Of a stretch of 64,000 nt of DNA, positions 11,170 to 22,128 are shown in pieces. The stretch's first letter is position 1. Every line of letters begins with the position of its first letter. Origin of the DNA: Rhynchospora pubera (taxonomy: Eukaryota > Streptophyta > Magnoliopsida > Poales > Cyperaceae); contig CM051459.1 of assembly GCA_028095005.1 (NCBI GenBank), positions 136,053,657-136,117,656 on the forward strand. The letters run 5' to 3'. Below the pieces are notes generated by a model that saw only the letters and a program-made list of their open reading frames with translations, was not told the origin of the DNA and did no database searches. Position numbers and translations under genes: made by a program.

Positions 11170-14100
11170 CTCACAATTTTCTATGTCAGATTTATTCCAA
11201 GCTAGGTACAAATTTTATTTTCTGTAATGTTTCATATGCGGTCATTGTTGAATAAACAGAATTGCATTAGTTTCTTAATGTTACTTCTCACTGATTTTCC
11301 ATGCATAGGACGATGGATGGAGGTTACAGGAAGTGGTACCTGCTGTTCGAGGATGATTCCTAAGGTTATTTCTCAAATTTGTGCTTAATATCTTTAGTTC
11401 CTGATTTGCCGTCTTTTTTTTTCCTATGATTACAATAAAATTCTGATACGATTCTATTTGGTATAGAAAATTAATCTTTTCTTACAGTTGATTCAAGGTC
11501 GAATTTTTTTTTATAAATTACAAATGAAAAAGCATGTCATTTATTTTACAATTAGGAGGAATAAGTTTGAATGAGAAAATTCAAGTTTTAAGAGTCTGTT
11601 TATTTACATTCAATCATTTTATATAATTTTTCTTCTTTCAACAATATTACGCCATTAGTCTGTTTATTAGAAAGAATGTTTATTTTCGTAACTTTCTGAT
11701 GTTTTTTTCCTTTTCTCTTTTATAATTTTTTTTGTTTATCGATAAATAAAGGGTGTTGCAAATGAGACCTTATTTTTCATTGCTTTCTTAAGTTTGGGCA
11801 TATGGGTAAGGGTATATTAGCCAGGCTTAAAAATAATTCTGAAACATTTGAGTTGTAAGAATAGAGTTCGACTGAAGTATGTTGCGTTCAGCTAGGCTTC
11901 ATGTAAATCTCAGTATAATTTAGCTGATTCATTTGAGTGCATGAGCGCATTTTTCCTTTCCAATGATCCTTCCAAGTTTTAAACAATAAAAATTTGCACA
12001 AATTGCATATGTTGCCTATTTAGTTGATATATTCTATAGGTATTAATTTCCCCCATTTTGCTTTCGAGTGAGGACAAATTTCTGCTGTGCTGTGTGATAA
12101 ATTAGATTCAATTTTAGGTGCTTCTTCGAAAATGTAGGTTCATAGATATTTTGACACCCTTGCTAATTGTGTTATTTTGTTGGGCTTACATTATTATCCT
12201 TCATAATTATTGATATTTTATGACGTGCTGGCTACTGTTGCCAGTTTCAAATGAGTTTTCTTTGCTTTATCACTCATTCATGTTATTTATTGAAAATGCA
12301 AGTCTATTCAGATATATTGCATCAGAAAGTAGACGTATAATTTGGGTCCATATATTACTGGCAAGTTCAAAGGTCCCTGTCAGTTCTTTGTGAGTTTAAA
12401 CCGACAACGGTTATTCTCCTGAGTAACAGAAGCATGTTGGGCATTGTAATATTCAGAAAACTTTTTTTCCTGTTATCTCGCTATTTTGATTGTTAATTTG
12501 CTAATTTAGTTTTTTCAATAGAATTTTGGCAAATTCAAGATGTGGTTGGCTGCTGAAAATGAGATTTTTTTATAGGCTAACAAATGGTAAGTTGATGACC
12601 ACAACGCCAAAGCACCTGAACATGGACTATGTTGACAGTGTCGAGGTACACATTTGATTATAAGTTTAAGATATGTATAGTGACAAATAAATGTAGTCAG
12701 AAAGAAATTTTGGTTTGAAATAGCAAAATATTTTCAGTTTTACCCCTTGCTGTATTTTTTCGTTCTAATTCTGTTACTATTCTAAAGAACATGCCAGATT
12801 CTTTTTAATGTGATTGCAAATATCGAAATTCTTTTGTGTGCTAATCCTGATATAACTTATAATTCGATTGCATTTCAGGATAAGAAATGGATGTGATATT
12901 GCTTAGAATCTGATTGCACTGAAGGAGCATCATAAGGTTTTCTATATTTTTTCTCATCTCATTTTCAGGTTAGTATGTATATGGAGATTTCTCATAAGTT
13001 CATATATAGTGAGGAATTGATACATGGCTGAATTTTGGGGATTGGCTCACTTTAATTCAATTGTTTGGTTTATGTTCCTATATGCGTGGGTCAGTTGTTC
13101 TTAAATTTTGATTCATTCTGGTAACTATAGTTGATAGGCTGACCGTATAATGGAGTAATGCACCGACAAGGTTGAGCTTCTAAGCTATATTCGGCTCTAA
13201 ACAAAAGATCAAGTCTTGGTGAAAGAACTTTGAGTCCTGAACATGTTATGTGTTGGTATGTTTATCCTTGCTGCATTCTATTTTGGATTGGCTAATTGGC
13301 AAGGATATATAGGTTATTTAGCGACAAATTAATTACTGAAGGTGCTATTTTAAAATTACCCCCTTGGAATTGAAAAAGGCTGAATTTTCATCTTTTTATT
13401 TTGTGTTCAAAATTTGTTCTCATTGTTAGAAACTTATATCGTAATATGCAAAATGACAAGTCTATTGTGTATCGATGGCATGAAGGCATAGTAATATGTG
13501 TTTTCTTTAATGGGAATTGAGTCATTTTGAGGTTTAGTACCTTCATAATAATGCTGGCGTAATAGATCAAATAGTGAAGTCTAGGAGGGTGTGATAATTG
13601 TGAGGAACAAAGTGGTCATGCGCATTGTGCATTGTGGTATTTTGCAAGTATTTCTATTTCTATGATTGAGTGGCATTTTTTTACGATAAATTATTAAAAT
13701 CAAATCAATATAACGTCTTCGTTGTTTATTATTCACATATATCAATTAAGAAAGAGGAGATCGCGTGTTGCCCGAGAATAGCACTATAGATATAAGTTGG
13801 ATGTCTGATAAGAGAATAGAAAGAACTCAGAACACAATTACTGTGAATTGAACCATGAGTTCTTTTAACAAAATATATATTATAGTATGCACTTTGAATT
13901 TTCTCCATACATATAGCGCACCTATAGTTTGTCTTGTGCCCTTGGTGATAATTTAGACCGTTAATTCATTTATTTCTATATTTTGTATTTTGTGAATGTA
14001 TGATTTATTTATCATTATACTAATGTAACGGACCCTCTGGGCTAATTTAAAGAAAAAAAAACCACATGAATGTTGTATCTTCAATATAATATTTGAGCTT

Positions 14101-14845
14101 CTTTGAACAACCTATAGGATACAAGAGCATTACTTTGACGATTTGACTCATGTGTGCAACAGTGGAAAGGAAAATATGAGAAGGCTAAAGCATCACCAAG
14201 AATCATAACCATACAGATGCATGGAGCCAAATGAGCTATGTGGTTGCTGAGGAAGTATAATTTTTTTTTTCTTTATGCATTGGTAGTTCCAATTATTCTA
14301 TATATATATATGAATTAAACATGCTTACTAAATATTAGGTTGCAAATCATAATAGGTCGATGCTTCAATGAGATTGATGCGCATGATTTTATGATGAAGA
14401 AACCTTCAAATCAGATCACCTGATGCACACTCAAAAAGTAAGAATTGCGATTTATAAATGTGTGATACCGTTTTATAAATGAATTGGTTGTGTTGACTAA
14501 GTTCAGATTGTATAATAAACACTCTATATATATCATTTGATATGGATTTAGGCCATGATTAGTATACACAATGTAAATGAAGTTAAATGTGTATATCTTG
14601 GTATGAACAGGTCTGTGGGGGCGCGATGAGCTCTAGATGCAATTTTGATATAGGCTCAGGTTGTGTACCAATTCCTGGTACGAGATTTCAGGTTCTGGTA
14701 TGGAAACATAGATGAGTTTGTGAATTCTGAAAAAACTTTGAGAGTTTAAGTAAAGAAAAACAGAATTTTCTTTTATAACAGACATGAAATTTGTAAATTT
14801 CCAACCTTAAATGGGGTTTAGGTGTAATTCCTGGTATTGAGTTGT

Positions 14846-14850
14846 AGATG
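14846..14850. repeat. Left target-site duplication AGATG
   Basis: The five bases before the TG of the left LTR are AGATG, identical to the five bases after the CA of the right LTR (46552-46556). Confidence 0.95.
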
Positions 14851-17382
14851 TGTTTACCTCTAATTTCTGCCACATAAGGAAAATTCAACAGTTCACAGAC
14901 GATTGAATTGGGGCCCATGAATGCATGACGGGCTCCGACTCTTAGAGGAAGAGGGTCAATCTTTGAAGCAAAAGACTTGCCTGGATTAAAGTCGTAATAT
15001 TGATATTGATATTAACATTAATATTAATACAGTTCGCCATTTGACTGTGTTAATTTAATATTTAATATTCAATACCAATAGGAGGAAAGGTGACATAAAT
15101 ATCATGCGTAACTTTGCAAACCAAGAAGCCAGACAACAAACTAATTAGTTGAGCGTGATATATTTCATGAAGAGATGACCTTCATGAGTACATCAATTAA
15201 AGCCGTATTTGTTCTCATGGAATTATATACAAATGCAGCAAATACTCATGGAATCATATACAAATGCATCAAAAGGAACATGTACATTGGGCCTGCGTAG
15301 GAGAAGAAATGATGGGCTCGTACAGCCCACTGCAAAATAATCGGAGCAGCAGCACCTCTCATCTCTTCTCCTCGCTAATTCGTTTCTGAACCTCACAAAA
15401 GCTTCCGCTGCATAAAACTGACGAGCTGCTATTGGCTCTCGCACTCGACCCCACTCGTCAGCATCTCAGCTTGAGACAAGTGGCGCACACTGGTTCGCTC
15501 CTTGCTGCTGGACCCCACCCTCAACGGAAAATGAAAAGAAAAGAGAGAAATCAAAGGGAAGAGAGAGACGAAGCCGTCTCTGACAAAACCCAATCCGACG
15601 ATTCCCTCCACCATTGTCGGAATTCTTGATACCGCTGGAAAGCTCATGATGAGGAGAACATGTTGGTACCACCCCCAACCCCTATAGTAAACTCTATGGC
15701 ACCCAATTTCAAAAGAGAAGATCAAGCTAGTGAGAAAGAAGAACTCAAAATTGAGCAAATTGGATGAATGAAGTGTCAAATCCATGGTTCAAACACCTTC
15801 CTGGATGTGTAACGATGCATTCTATGTGGCCAATTACAATCAAATTATGCCTAACTGATGAGAACGCCCATTGGTGCCATAACCAGTCAACTGTTGGTCA
15901 AACTTGGCATAACAATGGTCAACAAATTCAATTGATTAATGAGGAATGTTAAACATGGTACTTAGATTCTGTAATGATGGAAATCAAGTAATACAAGTTC
16001 ATAAATCCACTGGAGATGAAGTTGGTTTCGGTTGGACTTGAGAGAAGTAAAAAGGTGAAAAGTGAAAAGCATGCTCTCTTTGGTCCCCTATAGTACACAG
16101 CATTGGTCAGAAGGTGATAAAAGGCGTGGAATGTAAAAAGGGAAAGACTGAAGTATACCCTCTGAAACAAGCAGACATCTCACCATACACCACACAGTAC
16201 ACGGTTAGATGATGGGATTGGAATACCTTCTTTTGAGCATTGGATAAGATCAGGTGTCACAAAAGGAGAACAAAAGAAACCTGGAAACGCAAATTATTGA
16301 GATGCAGCGCATAGCTCTCTCTGGTGGGCCCAGGGGCAGATCAGTAAAAAACAAAAAAGATAAAGGAATGTAACACATAGCCAACAAAGGAACAAACATG
16401 ATATCCCAACTTTGTCCGCCAGCATATTACATGGTCTGACAGACTGGTTATTAGGCCAAATTGAGTTAAATTGAGGAAAAACAGAAGCATGAGAATGTGT
16501 TAATACCCTCCCTAATGCCATAGGAGTAATTAGGGATGAACAATGACCAAACAAATGTAAAATGAGATCAAAGGATGCTTTTCTGAAAAGAAATTCTGAT
16601 TGGATGAATGAAAAGAGGGTTTAGCAAAGTAAACTCCTAATTACCAAAACCTAAACACACAATTTGGTATAACAGATATGATGCCTAAGCATCCTTTCAT
16701 GTGTGCTGAACAATTGACCCTCCCAGCCAATGAGAAATCGACAGCACTCTTTCAAACCTGACAAAGGGAAATACCTTTTTCATTGGAAATGGAACAACAA
16801 ACACCAAGATTAACCAACTAAATTGAACCAATTGGTAAACCACAGATGAATGAAACATCAGTTCCACTTTTACCCCTCAAAATTGAGACCAAATATATAT
16901 GAGTTAAAGGGTATTAGTGAAACTACATATCAACCATGGATGGCTCCAATGTAAAATCCATATGAATGCTCAAATAAAACCAAATGGAGAAGAGAAAGAA
17001 ACCTGTCACCTAGCTACAGCTATGAACTCAAAGTTGATACCCTACAAGAACATCAAAACCATCCACTGCCTATGGATGCATGGATGAGTGCCATCTGTCC
17101 CTACTCCACAACTGGCGCCCAATACCCCTTCCCCAAGGAAAGCCGGTGGATAAGGAGAGGCAAACATGGTCTGGTCCCACCAAATGCCAAATAGCATGAG
17201 GACCCATCTGTCATATACATCCAACATGGCAAGTGAGAAGAAGTAGAAGTTGCAAACGACTATCCCATCCCCAGCCTGTAAATACCAGGTGTCAAAAGGA
17301 GATTGGAGAGTGATCAAAATTGGGAAATTGGAGAAGCTGCCACATGTCAAGCTGATGGAAACATCAAACCCTGGAAATCCCC

Positions 17383-17389
17383 TATAAAA
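17383..17389 (+). promoter_or_regulatory. TATA box of the left LTR
   Basis: TATAAAA in the context AAATCCCCTATAAAAGAAGC. It is the only strong TATA box I see followed within about 100 bp by AATAAA, as expected at a U3/R border. Transcription would start near 17415 and give a leader over 4.5 kb long before Gag. Confidence 0.65.
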
Positions 17390-17477
17390 GAAGCACCTCT
17401 CGAGAAGAAAAGGAGGCCAATTAGTTAGTCGAAATTCTGTCATTTTAGGAAGTCAAGTTTGTTTTTGCAATCAAGGT

Positions 17478-17518
17478 AATAAATGTAATTTGTATTGGCC
17501 TCCAAAAATATGAATAAA
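17478..17518 (+). promoter_or_regulatory. Polyadenylation signals in the LTR R region
   Basis: AATAAA occurs at 17478-17483 and 17513-17518, about 95-130 bp after the TATA box. In the right LTR the same signals (from 42047) would end the genomic transcript. Confidence 0.5.
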
Positions 17519-17598
17519 ATGATGTTAAATGCATTTGTTGTGTTTTCTTTCTTCTTTCATTTCTGGTTTTGTTCTTTGGAGATTATGCTGATGCTAGT

Positions 17599-18160
17599 GA
17601 GGAGCGTGACATAGATTCCGCACTCAAGAACATCAGTTGTGCCTCCAAAAGGTCATGCATATAGGAGTAATTTGCATTAACATAAATTTTACTTTACTGT
17701 CAGTGTTTGTGGTTAGCAGCTGCTGGTTATATGGAGAGCGTGACTTAGATTCCACCTCCATGGATGCCATGCTAGCTTCTGGCTTTAGTTTGTTTCAATA
17801 TTCATGTCATGGTTGTCATCATGTTTCTGTTGAAGTTGTCATGCACACAGTTCATAGCAATGGTTCAATAGGTCAAGTTCCTGTTATAATAAAAATATTT
17901 AGTCATGTGGTTAAAATACATGTAATTATGGTTTACATTCATATAAGTTTCTCTTTAGGTTTGTTTGCTTTTTGTCAAAAAGGTCCAGAAACAAGGAATT
18001 TCTAAAGTAATCAAGTTTTTCATGCTTATTGGATTTCAAAACCAAAGGAATAGTTAATTTCTGTGTTCCAAATGCTGAAGGATACTTTAATCCTTACATA
18101 CTGTCCAAAATCAGAAAATGGCTTGGTTATGAGGAGCGTGACATAGATTCCACCCTCATG
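17599..18160 (+). repeat. Three dispersed copies of a 28-bp motif in U5
   Basis: GAGGAGCGTGACATAGATTC occurs at 17599, as a variant with GGAGAGCGTGACTTAGATTC at 17733, and again at 18131. Each copy is followed by a CACTCA/CACCTCCATG-like tail. Spacings are about 134 and 398 bp. The same three copies exist in the right LTR. Confidence 0.8.
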
Positions 18161-20392
18161 ATATGGTCCAAATTCTGATTTATACAGTATGATAGGTTTC
18201 AAGCTGACTGAAGCAAATAAAAATAAGCAAAAATAGCTAAGTTCAAGGTTTAAAGTGAAATGTCATCTTTTACAGATACATAAGTTTTAGGCTTAATAAA
18301 ATAGAAGCATGTTTTGATCCTGAAAGCATACTTGCAAGTCCCCTTTTCGAAAATATGTCTTTATGTTCATGATTGCTTGTAGTTTTAAATCCTTTCAGTA
18401 GCATATAGTGAGTCACTCTGATTTCAACTTAATACAAGTTTAGAACTGAAAGTCTTGGAACTCATCTTATTTTGTTAGATAAAAGCTCCTGTTTCTTTAG
18501 CAAGTCAAAAATAAAATGATATATTTCTGTCCAAGAAGTCATGTCCTCAAGTTAGTTTTCAAAGTAATGTTTTGCTAGAAGCAATAATGGTACAGTATGT
18601 CTATGTTCCTCCTGGTGTCATCATCCCAAAGAAATGTATGTAATAAAATAGTCCTTTCTTCATTTCTGTCCAGGAGTGGGCCTAATGCTAAAATTCACAT
18701 TCTCAAAATAAAGTCCATGTTTCATATAGTGAATGGTGAGTATTCTGAATTTTTGACAAAAAGGTAGTTGTTTCTTAAGTCAGGGTACAACGTCATGCAT
18801 ATTAGAGAAAATAATAGCATGGTAGTTCTGCATTTAAACATAGAAACTAAGCAATAAAAGTAAAGTCAGAAGGTTTCAAAGTTTGTTTTATTGTCGTGTT
18901 CTTTGTTTCTCAATCAACATGTCATAGCTGTTTCTTTCATAGTCAGCATGTCAAAAAAAAGAGTATGGAGTTGCATCCCTTAAGTCAAAACATCAATAGT
19001 TTGAGTTCAAGTCATCTAGCATCAATAATTGTCTAAGTTAGCATTTGAATTGCTTTATGGTGAACTAAAAGTATAAGAGGAGCTTAAAGAAATCAAAACC
19101 TGTGAGTATGTGAAACTATATTTACCTGGAGGAGAAAAGGAAGGTGAATTAGTCCCAGCATAAAAGTTATATGTGAATGTGATAAAAGTGGAACTGTGTA
19201 AAATTGTCTAAACATCAAAATGGTACCAAAAGGAAAAGCATAAATTGAGAAAGTTCTGTAAAATGGAAAGATGTCAAGTTCTAAAGTAAATATGATGTTC
19301 TTATGGACGGTCAAGCATCAGTGTAAACAAAGAGTAGCATTGCCAAGCTTAAATTTTGCTCAGTTGCCTAAATAAATAGATATTGTAATATTAATCTGAA
19401 GCATCAAGCCTCATATGGTCAGCAAGTAAAACAAAAATGAAGTGAAATTAAGTGCTCAATATCTAAATGCTAACCCCTTTGATCAACATCGTAAGAAGGA
19501 AGTGAATAATATGCATAAAGTAAGTTACACGTAAAAAAAATTGCATCCCGTAAGTTTGTCAGACCAAAGACAAAGTCAAAGTGCATTATTTCAAAATTGG
19601 GAAATGCAGCATAAAATTAAAGATGCAGGTGACTCCACGATGCTCCCGAAATGATTTGCAATGCCTTTTCCAAAGCAATTTCTCACTGAACTCTATCGAT
19701 AAGTCATCCTCCATTGCCGCAACAGTCTAAAGCAAGTCAATGTCAGAACTCCTCAAATCAATTAACGCAGCTGCAACAGATGGAAGAGGATACCTCAATG
19801 AACCCCTACGGCGCATACCAACCTGGCCGCAGGCGATACGGTCGACAGAATCCTCTGCTGGCATCGCCCATGGAGACGTCCAGTGAAACGAAAGGCATCA
19901 GAAATCATACCTGCGAAAGAGGGAGGGAGACGAGTCTGAGCATCGCGTGGGCCCGGCGCACCTGAGAAATAATGTTGACGCGCGAAGCCAACGGATCGAG
20001 CCTGCACCCAACCCCGACTCGTTCGGCGCATAGACACAAGCATGAACCAAGTGACTTGATCAAACCCCACTCCTCAGCGCTTCTCTGATCTTCTGTGGCG
20101 TTCAGCCTGCAACGAATCCCTGACGAACAAAACACACACAGCAAAGTTCAACCAATCAGAAAATTCTGCAACGCAGAGAACTTCAAAAATGCATTAAAAA
20201 TAGCTGGATTGTTAGAAAAATTTCCATAAAATATCAAAATGTCAAGAAAAATGTGAGGAACATTTTAGTATATCATGTCATGCCAAAGCACCAAAGTATA
20301 AAAAAATCAAAATCTAAAAGGATGGCCATAATGGAAAATAATAAATTTGCATGGATAAATTAAAAATTAAGTTCCCCAAAGGGAATTGAACA

Positions 20393-20505
20393 AAAATCAT
20401 TTGAATGTTTTGTGTTCTGGACAACAGGTACATTTGAACATTTTATGTTCTGGACAGCATGTACACCTGACATTCCATGTTCTGAACAGCAGGTACAGTC
20501 AAACA
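20393..20505 (+). repeat. Three-copy repeat of about 33-36 bp
   Basis: Units of the form ATGTTCTGGACAGCATGTACA with a following ACATT recur three times (about 20405, 20443 and 20475) with a few substitutions. They are duplicated in the right LTR. Confidence 0.75.
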
Positions 20506-20559
20506 TCAAAATTCGTGAACAAAACTGAAATAACAAAAAAGGCATTCAATAAAAGTTTA

Positions 20560-21060
20560 GAAGTGCAAACTTTAAAGTTCGAACTCAAAAGTCCAACTGA
20601 AGATTGAAAATCTAAAACTCAAAAGTTGCAACTCAAAAGTCCAACTCAAGGTTCATAATGCAAAAATTCGAAAGTTCAAGCTTTAAACCAAGTCCAAAAG
20701 TGTCAAACTCAAAAGTCAAAATCCAAAAGTGCTAGTTTAAAAGCGCAAGACTTAAAAGTCAAACTCAAAAGTTAAAATCCAAAAGTGCTAACTTAAAAGC
20801 CGAACTCAAAAGTCCAAAATCCTAAAGTGAAAATTAAAAGTCCAAACCTGAAAATGACACAAAGTCCAGAAATGACACAAAGTCAAAAAAAAAAAAAAAT
20901 GACACAAAGTCAAAAAATGACACAAAGTCTAAAAGTGACACAAAGTCTAAACGACACAAAATCTAAAAGTGACACAAAGTCAAAATGGCACAAAGCCTAA
21001 AAGTGACTCAAGAGACACAAAGTCTAAAGTGACATAAAGTCTTAAAAGTCAAAAGTTCGT
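20560..21060 (+). repeat. Low-complexity tract of AAAAGTC/GACACAAAGTC units
   Basis: First an array of CTCAAAAGTCCAA-like units (20580-20840), then about ten units of TGACACAAAGTC[T/C]AAAAG (20855-21040) with variable spacers. Units are too short and irregular for a satellite or a CRISPR array. The matching tract in the right LTR is 45128-45620 and differs in poly-A length. Confidence 0.85.
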
Positions 21061-21144
21061 CCCTTCAAGACTGCATCGCGTTTCGCCTTGAAGGAGACAC
21101 CCTCCTGATGTTCAGATTGAGAAAAAGGAAAAGTCAATTCTGAA

Positions 21145-21510
21145 TCATCACCCAAGTTCCTGTCAAGAGAAGGCATAGCGCATCTGTACTCGAGACTTGA
21201 ACAAAATCCCAAAAAATCTCTAAAATCCCTAAACGACCGAGAACTGACCTAGAATACCCTATTTTCTAGCGTTGGACTCAAATCTGACAGCCTGCATGTC
21301 TCTACAAGTTCACAGCAGGTTTGACCAGAAGCAGATTGAAATCTGATGCCCAGGTGACAAGAAGAAAAGTCAAACAGCGGCCATCACCCAAGTTCCTGTC
21401 AAGAGAAGGCATAGCGCATCTGTACTCGAGACTTGAACGAAATCCCAAAATCTCTAAATCCCCGAACGATCGAGGATTGATCTAGGATACCAAATTTCCC
21501 AGCATCAAAC
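21145..21510 (+). repeat. Imperfect direct duplication, period about 236 bp
   Basis: The segment starting CCCAAGTTCCTGTCAAGAGA at 21151 recurs at 21387. More than 110 bp are shared, including GCATCTGTACTCGAGACTTG. Both copies are present in the right LTR. Confidence 0.85.
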
Positions 21511-21994
21511 CCGAAATCTCTATGACGGCACTAAGCCTGATCCAGCAAAGTAAAAACAACCAAAATGTCTTAAAATATGTAACCAAAAGTTAAATTACAT
21601 TGTTTATGTTCGCATTGCACTGTTTAAATGACTGCCCTTTCGCATCATTTCGAAATACCCCACCAAGACACAATCCTTTTATTAAAAACAGACTTCATCC
21701 ACTTACGACATTTAAACTTTGATTATCCCGATCTAGAGGTGCTCTTGGCCCAGTTCGTAACTGAGTCCGGAGGTAATTAACAGTAGGGGCTTGCGCCTAC
21801 TGGAAAAAAAGAACCTACGACAAACAATCAACTCTCGAGGTACATAGAACCGCATTAGTGCCCTTCGCTCGTTTGGAATGGGCAATAACGACGGGTCTCA
21901 AGATGCTCGAGGGGTATCTGATCCGCATTTTCTTCGCCCCATAGAGGACTATCTGATCTTCCGTGGTCGGACTGAAAAAGTGCGAGACAGATTC

Positions 21995-22012
21995 TGGCAC
22001 GCCCAGTGGGAC
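21995..22012 (+). other. Primer-binding site
   Basis: TGGCACGCCCAGTGGGAC lies five bases after the LTR end, at the position and with the TGG start expected for a tRNA 3'-end complement. Similar TGGCRCGCCC strings occur in Tat-lineage elements. I did not identify the tRNA. Confidence 0.75.
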
Positions 22013-22049
22013 ATTTTTCTCCTCTCATCAGGGCATAATCGAAGATTAA

Positions 22050-22123
22050 ATGTAAAAGTGGAATTAAGTTCATGATATTTCAAAAAAATACTAATGATTG
22101 ACTCTGAGTTCTTTCCATTGCAG
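22050..22123 (+). other. Possible short leader intron before the Gag start
   Basis: The bases before the Gag ATG form a good plant 3' splice site, TTTCCATTGCAG, followed by GAATC and ATG. A weak donor AT|GTAAAA lies near 22051. If real, splicing removes about 74 bp of the untranslated leader. Inference only; the donor could also lie further upstream in U5. Confidence 0.3.
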
Positions 22124-22128
22124 GAATC

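Larger units (their letters stand above)
8650..14850. mobile_element. Body of a Helitron-like insertion (left part, interrupted by the giant LTR element)
   Basis: This 6.2-kb region holds exon-like pieces with AG acceptors but no complete gene. Segments at 10320-10640 and 10770-10875 match 50140-50530 and 50660-50765 of the second Helitron further right. The Helitron-type 3' end belonging to this copy lies beyond the retrotransposon at 46655-46658, because the AGATG target duplication (14846-14850 and 46552-46556) joins the two flanks. The 5' end (a TC after A) could not be located, so the left limit is a guess. I infer the copy is non-autonomous: no Rep/helicase sequence is visible. Confidence 0.5.
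14851..21989 (+). repeat. Left LTR, 7139 bp
   Basis: It begins TGTTTACCTC and ends GTGCGAGACA. A TATA box at 17383-17389 and AATAAA signals at 17478 and 17513 place U3 at about 14851-17415, a short R, and a very long U5 (about 4.5 kb). Open frames in it are short and repeated exactly in the other LTR, and I recognise none as a gene. Relative to the right LTR it lacks 80 bp at 17310 and carries one extra GCAT near 21296. Confidence 0.95.

Noticed and set aside
14998..15030. AT-rich TTGATATTGATATTAACATT region as a possible origin or promoter
   Set aside because: Simple low-complexity in the LTR with no TATA/TSS context.
15429..15785. 118-codon minus-strand frame in the left LTR (also 39918-40274)
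   Set aside because: Low-complexity Ser/Phe/Leu-rich translation, overlapping frames on both strands, no family resemblance.
17637..18005. 122-codon open frame in the LTR, present in both LTRs
   Set aside because: No recognisable domain; identity between copies reflects the LTR pair, not selection.
20855..21040. Regular short repeats GACACAAAGTC that could suggest a CRISPR-like array
   Set aside because: Units are 11-12 bp with spacers of a few bases and vary; they lie in a plant LTR. Simple low-complexity repeat.
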